A stretch of DNA of 64,000 bases from Gelidibacter pelagius (lineage in GTDB: Bacteria > Bacteroidota > Bacteroidia > Flavobacteriales > Flavobacteriaceae): assembly GCF_017581925.1 (NCBI RefSeq), contig NZ_JAGEVG010000008.1, positions 118,884 through 182,883 of the forward strand, written 5' to 3'. Position 1 is the stretch's first letter; each line of letters starts with the position of its first letter. The notes under the pieces are model-generated. The model saw nothing but the letters and a program-made list of their open reading frames with translations, did not search any database and was not told the DNA's origin. The position numbers were made by a program, and so were the translations under genes. This document shows, piece by piece, positions 1 through 9,558 of this stretch.

Positions 1-135
1 AAAAGACTCAATTTCATCAATTGTTTTTTTTGCGTTTTCGCTATTTTTCGATGTTATCTCGTTTATTGATTTTAAACGCTCAAGTTCATTTATTAGCGCT
101 TCAAATTCTTCTTGTAATTTTATAGTTTTAGCCAT
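1..135 (-). CDS. Coiled-coil protein, N-terminal part only
   Basis: An ATG at 133-135 on the minus strand opens a frame that runs off the left edge after 45 codons. The visible peptide starts MAKTIKLQEEFEALINELER and is rich in Lys, Glu and Leu with heptad-like spacing, so a coiled coil is likely. The start codon overlaps the stop codon of the RecQ-like gene by one base (TAATG), which suggests translational coupling and makes it the next gene of the same operon. The rest of the protein is outside the window, so no function can be given; it does not look like the start of an HsdR subunit. Confidence 0.65.
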   Translation of the reverse strand, partial: MAKTIKLQEEFEALINELERLKSINEITSKNSENAKKTIDEIESF

Positions 136-3100
136 TATTCTGTGATTTTATCTAGAAGTTCTTTTAATCTAAAATGTGTTCTGTTCACCAATAATTCAGA
201 AGATAGTTCATTCATTAAAGTTTCAATTTCTGAATTAAAATCAAGGGTTTTTTTATTGAATAGATCAATTAAAGACATCACCTCCTCCCATGAGTCAATG
301 CGCAACATACGCCTAAATCCTGATCTATATAAATCAATTGCTGTAGCTACTAATGGCTTAGTATTAGCACTTTCTAAGGTATCTTCTTCCTTCAACTCCA
401 AAGCAAATAAACTAAAGGAGGTTAATAAATCAACACTAGCATTATCCACCATGTTAATCCGTAAATTATCACAGGCACCTCTCAAGTGTTTGGCGTTATC
501 AATCTGTCCTCCTAGCCCATCTGGTGGTTTATCAATAAAATTGATGTATTTTTTTACAATAGCACAATTTTCTTTAGTTCCTTTTTCAGTGTCGGCAGGC
601 AGATAATCTTGGCGAGCATATTTAGAAGTAAAGTATCTAATCATTCGATCACGAAATTCATCCTCCCCCTCACTTAAGTGAACCTTACACAATTCTTGCA
701 TATAATCTATTGAACGTTTTCTTTTGTCTGAAATCTCGCTTTCAATAAATTCAATTAACACATACAATACCTTAGTAAGTATAGAGTTTTCTTTGACTTT
801 TCTAACTTTATTAAGCCACAGCTTGGTGGTTTCTATTCCCAAGTATCTTCTTAAATAAGATTTAAAGTTGTTTCTATATTCTCTATCACTTTTTGCCTTA
901 AAACGTACTTCAATAGATTGTCCAACATAATCAATAACATAATCATCAATTATCCCTAAAATATTCAAACGATAAACAGCACGTTGAGTGTCCTGAGCAT
1001 TCCTTATCCTTGAAAAATTATCTTTCAAAAACTTTTCAGTATCGCTATTTGGAGAAAATTCCCGTTTTGCTACGCCATACTTATTGATTTGAAATTTATA
1101 ATATTGATATCTAATACTTTCTGAAAAATCATCTTTATCAGTACTAAAGTTATAAGCAGCTCGTATAATCCGCTCTTCGAAATCCTGATACCCAATTCCT
1201 TTAATAACTTCATTCATTTTAGAAACTGTTCCATTTGTAAAACCTATTTTCAATCTATACTGATCATTTGTACCACTCTCAATAAGTGTTCTTATACCAT
1301 CTGCTGTTTTAGTTTTAAAATAGCCTAAGTAGTCGTTATTCTCACAAGAATCTTTTAAGGTCTTTCTTGCAAATTCGAGTATCTCATTTGCTTTCTCAAT
1401 ATTAAAGTTTTGTGTGGCATCTGGATAACTGCGCAGATTCCTCTCCAAATCTAATAATCCAATTTTTACACGCACATCTGCGTTATCGTGCCAAGGCCCG
1501 TTTACATAAACATACCGATCTTTATATAGATTCACCGATTTCACCTCTGGATATTTATCTGTAATCTGTTGCTTCAAAACATTTACGAAAAAGTTATCTT
1601 CATACTGAACTTCTTCTAAAAGTTCATCTATTATAAGTCTTTCTCGCTCTATACCCTTAAAGGCATTCTTATAAAAATCATAATTAGTTTCAACATCTGC
1701 GGGATGATACAGAATGGAACATAACGAAGGATTTCCATCTCGACCAGCTCGACCAGCTTCTTGATAGAAACTTTCTACAGAGTTAGGAAAAGAGTAATGT
1801 ATCGAATAACGAATATTAGGCTTATCTATTCCCATTCCAAAAGCCTTAGTTGCTATCATTAAGTTGGCTTTGTTCTTAATAAAATCATCTTGATTACCAT
1901 ATGATTCTTCAGCTTCAGATTCCACTAAATTATCTTTGATAACATTATCATCTCCACCACCAAAAAAAGTTCTAATATCTAAAAATGACAAATCTTTAAG
2001 ACCTCCACCAAAATTGTCTCTGCCATAAGCTAAATGCATTACTCCATTGGGCAGTTTAGTTGATTTTATTGGGCAAAAAATTACACCAGCATTTTTATAT
2101 TCATTATTTGATTTTCCGAAAAAATCTAAATCTTCATTGATATATCCATATTGTTTTTCTAAAGCACGGATTCTATTAGGCATAGCCGTGATGAAATCTT
2201 TAATAACAGGATATTTACTGAGCCCAAGTTTTCGTTCTCTCTCGTAAAATTCTAAACCGTTTGGAACTTCAGCTTTTATAGGAATAATATTAAAATTAAG
2301 CTCTGCTCTGTCAATGGATTCTGCGGCTAAGCTAATTATGGCTTCTTCATTCAAGTCCAATTCTCGCTGTACATCAGCTAACACATCAAATGATGCTGTA
2401 GCCGTAAGTCCGAAAATGGTAAGTTTACCTTTCTTGGCAGAGCAATGTCGTTTTAAATTTTCGGCCAAGTTTAAATACACGTGTCTAAAGTCATGGCCCC
2501 ATTCAGATACACAGTGTGCTTCATCGATTACTGCATAACTGAAATACACATTTAAATCTCGACAACTTGATAATATCTGTCGGAAATTCTCCATTTGAAA
2601 CCGTTCAGGAGAAACAAATAGAATTAAATAATTTCCCTCTATAAGTTTTACCATACGCTCTTCGCGTTCTTCCTTAGTATTGAAAGAATTGATATAGCTT
2701 GCATTACTAATACCATTATCAATCAATTTATCGTATTGGTCCTTCATTAAAGAGTTAATAGGATCCACCACCATGGTAACTCCTGGATGCAACAATGCAC
2801 AAATTTGAAAAGTTAAAGACTTACCACCACCGGTAGGCAACAGGCCTATTACATCTTTACCAATTAGCGCTCTATTAATAATAGCCTCTTGGCCTGGCCT
2901 AAAATGAGCTTTTCTAAAAATATTTTGTAAGATATATTGTAAAGCGTCTTTCTGTTTCTGAGTGTAATATTCAAAACTATGTAATTCCCTACGCTTACCG
3001 TTTGTCATCTCTTTTTCCGTAATGACAACTTTTCCTAATTTTTTGTAATTAATTTGACGGTCTGTAAGAATCTTGAAATTTAAAGAAGATTTCTTCCCTT

Positions 3101-3791
3101 CTGTGAGGGAGGACAATACTATTGCATTTTCATTCTCGTCATTTATTGATATCAGTACTTCATTATTCAATTGATTCTTTCCTAAAAGTGGTATTTTAAT
3201 CTCATCTTTATCAGATAAGTTATTCAACGCGCTGAACAGTTCATTTAAATCATCTTGTAATAAGCTATTTTCCTGATCAGTAAGTCCTTTTATTTTAAAA
3301 GAAGTCTCTACAGGATTTGACATAAGCACCAACAACATGGTTTTTTGAAGTTGGTTATATGTGATTCCCATTTTTAAACATTTGAAAATATTGAAAATGG
3401 AGTGATTTAGATCATAAACCTGCTTTTCTTCTAGAAAACCAAATTGCTGCATTACCAAAGTAAGATCGGTCGTATTAACATTTTGATCCCAATTTAATTT
3501 CGATTTAATTTCTGGTCTCGAAAAGTTAAAAGGCTGGTGATCAGAAAAAAACCTATTAAGTAGATATGTACTTATTTTTAACGAAGCTCGTGTTACATCG
3601 CCCCTATTTAAAATGTTCCAACCTGTTTTAAGTAGAGGTGGTACTTCACTTTGATTTATATAATTTGGCGCATTACTAATTGAACACGAACTATTTTTCG
3701 TATAAAATTCTGCAACATTTTCAGTACCTATAAGTGAGCTGAGGTATTGATTTAATTCATCTATATAAAAGGCTCCATTTATTACAGTCAT
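135..3791 (-). CDS. Large RecQ-family DEAH-box DNA helicase
   Basis: This 1218-residue protein carries an SF2 helicase core of RecQ type. Visible motifs are RPGQEAI (motif 0), Walker A PTGGGKS near residue 316, the DEAH box in VIDEAHCVSEWGHDF near 420, GLTATA (motif III), and MATKAFGMGIDKPN with YQEAGRAGRDG near 677 (motifs V and VI). RecQ helicases are usually 500-700 residues; here about 290 residues precede the core and about 500 follow it, with no recognised RQC or HRDC domain. It lies 58 bp after the SF1 helicase gene in the R-M-linked operon. Inference: it unwinds or resects DNA as the helicase arm of a defence complex, perhaps in place of the HsdR motor. The helicase call is firm; the defence role is inferred from neighbours. 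Confidence 0.9.
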   Translation of the reverse strand: MTVINGAFYIDELNQYLSSLIGTENVAEFYTKNSSCSISNAPNYINQSEVPPLLKTGWNILNRGDVTRASLKISTYLLNRFFSDHQPFNFSRPEIKSKLNWDQNVNTTDLTLVMQQFGFLEEKQVYDLNHSIFNIFKCLKMGITYNQLQKTMLLVLMSNPVETSFKIKGLTDQENSLLQDDLNELFSALNNLSDKDEIKIPLLGKNQLNNEVLISINDENENAIVLSSLTEGKKSSLNFKILTDRQINYKKLGKVVITEKEMTNGKRRELHSFEYYTQKQKDALQYILQNIFRKAHFRPGQEAIINRALIGKDVIGLLPTGGGKSLTFQICALLHPGVTMVVDPINSLMKDQYDKLIDNGISNASYINSFNTKEEREERMVKLIEGNYLILFVSPERFQMENFRQILSSCRDLNVYFSYAVIDEAHCVSEWGHDFRHVYLNLAENLKRHCSAKKGKLTIFGLTATASFDVLADVQRELDLNEEAIISLAAESIDRAELNFNIIPIKAEVPNGLEFYERERKLGLSKYPVIKDFITAMPNRIRALEKQYGYINEDLDFFGKSNNEYKNAGVIFCPIKSTKLPNGVMHLAYGRDNFGGGLKDLSFLDIRTFFGGGDDNVIKDNLVESEAEESYGNQDDFIKNKANLMIATKAFGMGIDKPNIRYSIHYSFPNSVESFYQEAGRAGRDGNPSLCSILYHPADVETNYDFYKNAFKGIERERLIIDELLEEVQYEDNFFVNVLKQQITDKYPEVKSVNLYKDRYVYVNGPWHDNADVRVKIGLLDLERNLRSYPDATQNFNIEKANEILEFARKTLKDSCENNDYLGYFKTKTADGIRTLIESGTNDQYRLKIGFTNGTVSKMNEVIKGIGYQDFEERIIRAAYNFSTDKDDFSESIRYQYYKFQINKYGVAKREFSPNSDTEKFLKDNFSRIRNAQDTQRAVYRLNILGIIDDYVIDYVGQSIEVRFKAKSDREYRNNFKSYLRRYLGIETTKLWLNKVRKVKENSILTKVLYVLIEFIESEISDKRKRSIDYMQELCKVHLSEGEDEFRDRMIRYFTSKYARQDYLPADTEKGTKENCAIVKKYINFIDKPPDGLGGQIDNAKHLRGACDNLRINMVDNASVDLLTSFSLFALELKEEDTLESANTKPLVATAIDLYRSGFRRMLRIDSWEEVMSLIDLFNKKTLDFNSEIETLMNELSSELLVNRTHFRLKELLDKITE

Positions 3792-3849
3792 AATTTAAAT
3801 ATATAACACCGGTTAGCTAAATCCCAATGTATTGGGCTATGTTAATAAT

Positions 3850-5670
3850 CTACCAATTATCCTCTTTCAATACCTCTTCGATTTTACTGGATAGTTTAAA
3901 ATAATTTTTGAATGTATCTAAACTTGGCTTCAGTATTTCAAATTCAGGTAACTCCACAAGTTCCTCATCAATTATATCAAACACTTTATAATTTGCAATG
4001 ACAATACATTTTATCATACCTCTTGTAATAGCTACATTCAAACGATTTGGACTGTAAAAAAAGTCCAGCCTTCTTTTAGACTCTAAAGGATGAGAGTTAG
4101 ACATACTGTAAATAATATAATCTCTCTCTTGTCCTTGCATTCTGTCTACAGTATCAATAAAAATAGGCTCTGCATCAATATTTTGAACAAATTTATTCAG
4201 GGCTTTTTTAATTTCTCTAACTTGTGCTCTATATGGAGTTAATACCCCAATATTCTTTAAATCAACACCATCATTTATTAAATCATTAACTATTTCAGCA
4301 ACAATATTAGCCTCATGTTGAGACCTTCCTTGAGAATCAAAAATTTTATGTAAATACAATACCTTCGAATCTGGGTGATTAATTACTTTTGAAAACCCAT
4401 TGCTTTTTATATAAAATGACTCAAAAGGACGAGCAGACGTTAGATTATTATTATAAAATAAAGTATTAGGTATCCTGATAAGTTTATCGTTTAATCTGTA
4501 TGAAATATTTAATAATGACTTTTCATTTGGATACAACCTTACTAATCTACTAAAAACAGATTCAGAGAACATTGAAACTCCCGTACCAGATGGCATAATT
4601 GGATCAAGCTGTTGGTGGTCACCAACAAAAATAAATTTATCTGATTTTGACATTACAGAAACTGCCATAGGAATACTCATTTGTGCAGCTTCATCTATAA
4701 TAGCAACATCAAACTCCCAATTGTTTAAGCGTTTAGAAGCTGGGTAACACATCGAGTATGGCGTTCCACCTATAACTATGCCTTCCTTGCTTACATGAGT
4801 GTTAAACGCGTATTTATCCATAGGCAATCTAATCATTCTCGTCAAATTTTCATTTCCTATAACCTCAGCGGCTTGGTACTTTTCTCCTATTTTGACAACT
4901 TTAGATTTATCTTTTATTTTGTTAGATATTGCGTTTAAACAATTATTGATGGCTGTATGTGTTGGTGCCGATACAAATACTTTTTTTCCTGCATCAACTA
5001 AAAGTTTAGCTATATGTGCTATAGTTTCTGTTTTACCTGTACCTGGTGGACCTTGTATCAAATGAAAATTTGGAGCACAAATAGCTCTGTTTACCGCATT
5101 ATTCTGAGAGTCATTTAATTGGATATAATTAAATGTGTTACTACTTAAATTTCTTAATTCTCCCTTGAGTAAATTCTCAATTTTGTTAAGACGCAAACTG
5201 TCATTCTCTAAATTGCCAGCTGTTGCTGATAATAATTTTAACGTGATATCTGTTTTTACAATATTAATTTCCCAGTGATTCCGATTGTAATTTTCTGAAT
5301 CTATATAACAGGATTTAACATCGAAATCATTTGGTGCTAGTATGAAATTATCAAGAGAGTCTTCAATAATCTCCATTTTGAATTTTATATTACCATTACT
5401 AAGAACCACTAAGCCACCTTCTCTAAACTTAGATATGTTATTATCACAGTAAATTTTAGCAGACTGAATGAACTTTATAGGATAATTTAATTGCTGACAC
5501 CATTGGTTAGGTGCCTGATCAAAAAAACTAAACACAACTTTTAGGTTGGTCATAGTTGTTCCCTTTGCCACACGTTCATCTAAAGGCAAGTTTATTTGCT
5601 CTTCATAAGATTCATCATCTTTATTTTGCTGGATTGAAATCGCTTGCCTAAACTCTGTTAATACTGACAT
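3850..5670 (-). CDS. SF1B (Upf1/Dna2-type) AAA helicase
   Basis: This 606-residue protein shows a full set of superfamily 1 motifs of the Upf1/IGHMBP2/Dna2 branch: Walker A GPPGTGKTET near residue 206, SAPTHTAINN (Ia), VAIIDEAAQM near 323 (Walker B with DEAA), FVGDHQQLDP (III), LNISYRLN (IV), VLTPYRAQ, DRMQGQERDYII (V) and NRLNVAITRG (VI). About 190 residues with no clear family precede the core. The stop codon of the nuclease gene is only 2 bp upstream, so the two are almost certainly co-translated. Eukaryotic Dna2 fuses such a helicase to a RecB/Cas4-like nuclease; here the same two activities are adjacent separate genes. Polarity (expected 5' to 3') is family knowledge, not visible. Confidence 0.9.
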   Translation of the reverse strand: MSVLTEFRQAISIQQNKDDESYEEQINLPLDERVAKGTTMTNLKVVFSFFDQAPNQWCQQLNYPIKFIQSAKIYCDNNISKFREGGLVVLSNGNIKFKMEIIEDSLDNFILAPNDFDVKSCYIDSENYNRNHWEINIVKTDITLKLLSATAGNLENDSLRLNKIENLLKGELRNLSSNTFNYIQLNDSQNNAVNRAICAPNFHLIQGPPGTGKTETIAHIAKLLVDAGKKVFVSAPTHTAINNCLNAISNKIKDKSKVVKIGEKYQAAEVIGNENLTRMIRLPMDKYAFNTHVSKEGIVIGGTPYSMCYPASKRLNNWEFDVAIIDEAAQMSIPMAVSVMSKSDKFIFVGDHQQLDPIMPSGTGVSMFSESVFSRLVRLYPNEKSLLNISYRLNDKLIRIPNTLFYNNNLTSARPFESFYIKSNGFSKVINHPDSKVLYLHKIFDSQGRSQHEANIVAEIVNDLINDGVDLKNIGVLTPYRAQVREIKKALNKFVQNIDAEPIFIDTVDRMQGQERDYIIYSMSNSHPLESKRRLDFFYSPNRLNVAITRGMIKCIVIANYKVFDIIDEELVELPEFEILKPSLDTFKNYFKLSSKIEEVLKEDNW

Positions 5671-5672
5671 AT

Positions 5673-7430
5673 TTATATTTTATGGTTAATGGAATTTAAT
5701 ATTATAGCTACTTCTTTATCCATATTTACAAGGCTAACCCTATGATAATCCTCATAGTTTTCATGTAGCACTATTAAATTCATAGATGAGATGGGCATAT
5801 TGTACTTTTTTTGAAGTATGTGTTTATAAATATTTTGTTGTAAAGCATATTTATAATAGCTCGAGTTATCTATATGGCTTAAGTCTGACATAGCATATCC
5901 GTAACCGTATTTTTTCGGATATCCATCTACCACAAGTTTCTTACTACGTTTCCAATCTGCAATTAGATACTCCTCTTTGTTCGGCTTTTTAAAAAGCGCA
6001 TCTACGGTTCCGGCAACATTAAATTCATCCAGCAGAATTCTTTTTTCTGCCTCAACAAACTCAAATCCCTTTTCTACAACAATTTCTTCATAAAATTTTT
6101 TGAATAATCTAAACTCCTTAGAGTTGGCATCATGTTTTTCGCCTTTTAAGAAGTTCTCAATTTGTTCATGCATAAAAGTTCCCCTTTCTGCAGCCTCATC
6201 CCTCATTTTAAGAAATTCATCTAAAACCTCTTCCTCTGTTCTTTCTTCCCTTTTGGCTTTAACTTCAATAAACCTATCCATATCAAATGGAAAGAATCTA
6301 TCAATTACTGTAGTCACTGATATATATTCGGCATTCCCAGTCTCGTCTTTTGGATGATGGTATTTATGAGATTCATCTTCAAAAGCAATATTTTCTTGAA
6401 GTGTAGCGGATTTAAATTTTTTTGTTCTTTCTAATTGATTCTCAATACCATCTATATCATATATATCTACTAAAATTTCTGAAGATCTATTTTGTTTCTC
6501 AAATTTCTCAATCCCTAAATACCGTTCTCTATAATTGTCTTTTTGCCATCTTACTGCTTGTTGATAAGACCATTGTGGCTCAGAGGCACAAGTGGAGAGT
6601 TGTTCTAGTTTATAACTGCGTATGGAATTTATGACATCCGTTATAAATGCAATACATTCCTGTTCTTGAAGATGTACTTGGCGCTCAGTGAATCTAATAA
6701 CTACCCATCCACTTTCTGTAAAAAACAAATCTCTAGTATCATCTTTTTCTTCCTCATGAGTTGGGAAACGATAGTACCCATCATAAGGCTCGTCTATCTC
6801 AATATCGATATATAGATTTATATTTTTATCTATTAAAACAATGTCTGGTTCATAAGGTTTGTTGTAAAATGGAATTACCATATGTAAATCCATTGCAATT
6901 TCCATATCATGAATTTTTGCACAAATAGCCTCATAAAAATCTTGCTCTTTGTATCCTTTTCCCAGAGCTCTACCTTTTCTAGGTAATTTAAGAAATGACT
7001 CCTCTTTAGGCATTTTTACAACAGGATACTCATAAACTTCTCCTTGTTCAAAAAATTGATTAGGATAGAAATTAATTTTTAGATTATCTGTTTGATTTGG
7101 ATTTTTTTCAGAATGTAATTTGGTTGTATCATTACCTACGACAGTTGATTTAATTACTTTCTTATACGTAGCAGCAGGTTCGATTGCTATAGAAGGTCTT
7201 GACACTTTAACTTTTGCGTATTGCTCTTTTTTAGAGATTGGACGCTTTACTTCATTACCGCCGGATAGTTCCCTCTTTTTTACTTTCCACTGTTGTTTTA
7301 TACTTGTAAAAAACTCGCTTTTTTGTTCCTTTGTGAGATTAGCAGGTGAGCTTACATTATAGTTAGCAAGTGTTGCAAGGAAGAACTCCCTGTACGCTTT
7401 TTGTAAAAAAGACAACTCCCGCTTGGCCAT
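5673..7430 (-). CDS. Protein with two PD-(D/E)XK-like nuclease regions
   Basis: This 585-residue protein has three parts. Residues 1-100 are helical and basic (MAKRELSFLQKAYREF). Around 190-250 is a restriction-like segment, EPDIVLIDKNINLYIDIEID followed by GWVVIRFTERQV, which looks like a DUF559/Vsr-type PD-(D/E)XK core. The C-terminal third has the RecB/Cas4 pattern: HEQIENFL, GTVDALF near 471, IADWKRSK near 488 and the ALQQNIYKHIL QxxxY helix. The Asp, Asp-x-Lys and Gln/Tyr residues are all present, so this domain should be active. It is 2 bp upstream of the SF1 helicase and 10 bp after a small unknown gene. Inference: it supplies DNA cleavage for the helicases encoded next to it. Confidence 0.8.
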   Translation of the reverse strand: MAKRELSFLQKAYREFFLATLANYNVSSPANLTKEQKSEFFTSIKQQWKVKKRELSGGNEVKRPISKKEQYAKVKVSRPSIAIEPAATYKKVIKSTVVGNDTTKLHSEKNPNQTDNLKINFYPNQFFEQGEVYEYPVVKMPKEESFLKLPRKGRALGKGYKEQDFYEAICAKIHDMEIAMDLHMVIPFYNKPYEPDIVLIDKNINLYIDIEIDEPYDGYYRFPTHEEEKDDTRDLFFTESGWVVIRFTERQVHLQEQECIAFITDVINSIRSYKLEQLSTCASEPQWSYQQAVRWQKDNYRERYLGIEKFEKQNRSSEILVDIYDIDGIENQLERTKKFKSATLQENIAFEDESHKYHHPKDETGNAEYISVTTVIDRFFPFDMDRFIEVKAKREERTEEEVLDEFLKMRDEAAERGTFMHEQIENFLKGEKHDANSKEFRLFKKFYEEIVVEKGFEFVEAEKRILLDEFNVAGTVDALFKKPNKEEYLIADWKRSKKLVVDGYPKKYGYGYAMSDLSHIDNSSYYKYALQQNIYKHILQKKYNMPISSMNLIVLHENYEDYHRVSLVNMDKEVAIILNSINHKI

Positions 7431-7440
7431 TTATAAAGTG

Positions 7441-7794
7441 TTAATTAATTCTATGTATAACGTAATGCTGAAAATCAAACCCACTCCCACCAGACTTCAC
7501 ATCCTTTAAATACTTAAAATTCCTATCGGCGGAAATCTCCAAGTCTACAGCGTTTTTATCTTCTCGAATCCTGAATGGAATTCCTTTCGCAAATCCTTTT
7601 GGTAATTTTATCCAAATGGCGCTATCCGTCATATTTAATAAAAGATGGACATCATTGGCAAATTTTGATACATGAACATTAAACCACCAGACCTCTTTAG
7701 ATTTATTAATCTTGGAATATGACGTATTTGAACTGTTTAGGCCTGCATTATGACGCTCGTTAATTATTGCAATAAGTTGAGATTTTGTTTTCAT
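7441..7794 (-). CDS. Small protein of unknown function in the R-M-linked operon
   Basis: A 117-residue protein, not recognised. It begins MKTKSQLIAIINERHNAG and contains an aromatic, strand-rich middle (VWWFNVHVSKFANDVHLLL) and no signal peptide, membrane helix or catalytic motif. It lies 10 bp before the nuclease gene and 76 bp after the GIY-YIG gene, on the same strand. Its place between the modification genes and the nuclease/helicase genes suggests an accessory or adaptor protein, but nothing in the sequence proves that. Confidence 0.6.
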   Translation of the reverse strand: MKTKSQLIAIINERHNAGLNSSNTSYSKINKSKEVWWFNVHVSKFANDVHLLLNMTDSAIWIKLPKGFAKGIPFRIREDKNAVDLEISADRNFKYLKDVKSGGSGFDFQHYVIHRIN

Positions 7795-7870
7795 ACTTTA
7801 TTTCATTTATTACCTCGCGCTATTTCCGTACAATTGTTTCTCAAGACCCTGAGGCTATTTAAAGCGCATA

Positions 7871-8368
7871 TCATTCCATTATTTCATTGTAAATCTTTAA
7901 TGCTTTTTCTTTTGCAGTTTTATATGACTCATAATGTATTTGCAGGTCGTTTTGAAATCTTGGCCATTTACCTGTTTTGTTACGGATGAGATATACCAAT
8001 TCTGATTCTACAGCTTCTAAATGTTGACAGACAAACTTATTCTCCTCGGCGCCCTTACCAAATAGATTCTGAAACACAAAAACAGTTAACTCTAATTCCT
8101 CTTGTATATGTTTCCATTTATAGCCAATGGCGCGATTATTTTCTTTTGCTTTTAAACCGGAATTTAAACGTGTTGCAATTGATTGAAACGTAAAGCCAAT
8201 GTAAACGATTTCATTAGCCACACTAATAACATATAGTTTAGGCAGAGCGCTATCGGTTAATGGATCAGTGAAATTAACCTCCTTTTCGTTATAAAACTTT
8301 TTTCCTATTTTTCTATTATTTGCATCCCCAGCTAATAGTATTTTATATTTATATGGACCTCTATACAT
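7871..8368 (-). CDS. GIY-YIG-fold protein next to hsdS
   Basis: This 165-residue protein shows a GIY-YIG nuclease pattern: LYVISV then VYIGFT (the two short strands), an Arg in the next helix (SIATRLNSG), and a later Glu (EAVESELVYLIRNKTGKWPR) followed by Asn in RFQND. The catalytic Tyr, Arg, Glu and Asn can therefore be placed, although the first motif reads YVI and not GIY. It starts 2 bp after the hsdS stop codon. A different GIY-YIG protein (20975-21793) sits in the same position behind a second hsdS tail, which argues that the association is functional. Possible roles are a nuclease or a structure-specific DNA-binding partner of the R-M complex. Confidence 0.7.
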   Translation of the reverse strand: MYRGPYKYKILLAGDANNRKIGKKFYNEKEVNFTDPLTDSALPKLYVISVANEIVYIGFTFQSIATRLNSGLKAKENNRAIGYKWKHIQEELELTVFVFQNLFGKGAEENKFVCQHLEAVESELVYLIRNKTGKWPRFQNDLQIHYESYKTAKEKALKIYNEIME

Positions 8369-8370
8369 AA

Positions 8371-9558
8371 CTAAAACACCTGATTAATTAAACTCTTTTG
8401 TAAGGCTTTGGAACTGGAGATTTTGGATTCAAGTTCCAACCTGGTATTTTCATATTCTAATAATTTCCCTGTAATATTCTTCATTACACCTTTTGGAGGA
8501 ATCACAACCCTAAATCTCCTTATAGAAGATTTTGAAATTTCTAAAAAAGTACTTCCACCAGCAAGTCTAGTCAATTCGTTCGTTAAATATTTTAAGAGAA
8601 AATAGAGAAAATAATTAGTGACCTTTTCGTTACAAATGAAATTTGAAAAACCTTGGTTAGTCGCCATGGGCACATCATTAATAATTGCATGACCAATAGT
8701 TGCTCTTGAACAATACAGTAATGATCCTATTGGATAAAGTCTATTGGAGATGTTTCTCAACCCACTTTCTGTAATATATTCTTTAGTTCTGTCTAGCGTT
8801 ATTCTATTATGATTTGTCACATCTGTTGGTGTTAACCAAGGAATATCACCGTTCCAAAATTCTTTCACATCTCTTGATGGTGTCGAGCCTCCTGTTATTT
8901 CAGCAATCTCCGAAAGTCGATAAACTTTATAGTTTATCGGAAGTTTTTTTTCTATTCCACTTGTATATTTATTAAGCCATTTCTTTTCATATGTCCGTTT
9001 TGAAATATCAATTTTCTCTAAAACCTCATTCTCCCTCTCAATCACCTCATCCATAGCCCAAAGTAATTCAGCAAGTTTGGCTTGTTGGTCTTTTGGTGGG
9101 AGGAGGAATTCGTAGTTGGCTAGGTCTTTAAATTTTACTCGGGGAGATAAACCACCTGCAGAATGTTTAATAGCATAATCGAAAAACTTGTCATTTTGAA
9201 CTATAAATGGTAATAATTGTGGAAGTAAATTATCCTTTGCTCTCAAAACAGTTATATCTCCTGAGCAAATACCACTAAACTTAGCTTGCGCTGCTTTTTT
9301 TAAATATGCTCTACGCCTTCCAAATAATACATCACCTTCCGCAAATCCCTTTGAAAATGTTGTAGAAGTATCAAGATTTGCTGAATGACGTAAATGGATA
9401 TCTTCAGATTCTATATGCTCAAGTCCAACTACATGTTTTATGCCATCTGCTTTTGGGTCTTTAGATGATTCTTTAGGCTCAAAGACTACATCGCCGAATT
9501 TAACTGGAGTCCAATCACTCTTATCTATTGATATTTGTTCACTTATCATCGTCTCCAT
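8371..9558 (-). CDS. hsdS: Type I restriction-modification specificity subunit HsdS
   Basis: A 395-residue DNA-recognition subunit with two target-recognition halves. The first runs from WTPVKFGDVV to about residue 170 and ends in the conserved pattern LPPKDQQAKLAELLWAMDE, the coiled spacer. The second starts at YKVYRLSEIAEITGGSTPSR and ends LESKISSSKALQKSLINQVF. The length is normal for HsdS. The ATG overlaps the hsdM2 stop by one base (TAATG). Only one hsdS serves two hsdM genes here. Each half should read one part of a bipartite target; the target itself cannot be read from sequence alone. The last 18 codons recur almost exactly at 21797-21850. Confidence 0.95.
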   Translation of the reverse strand: METMISEQISIDKSDWTPVKFGDVVFEPKESSKDPKADGIKHVVGLEHIESEDIHLRHSANLDTSTTFSKGFAEGDVLFGRRRAYLKKAAQAKFSGICSGDITVLRAKDNLLPQLLPFIVQNDKFFDYAIKHSAGGLSPRVKFKDLANYEFLLPPKDQQAKLAELLWAMDEVIERENEVLEKIDISKRTYEKKWLNKYTSGIEKKLPINYKVYRLSEIAEITGGSTPSRDVKEFWNGDIPWLTPTDVTNHNRITLDRTKEYITESGLRNISNRLYPIGSLLYCSRATIGHAIINDVPMATNQGFSNFICNEKVTNYFLYFLLKYLTNELTRLAGGSTFLEISKSSIRRFRVVIPPKGVMKNITGKLLEYENTRLELESKISSSKALQKSLINQVF

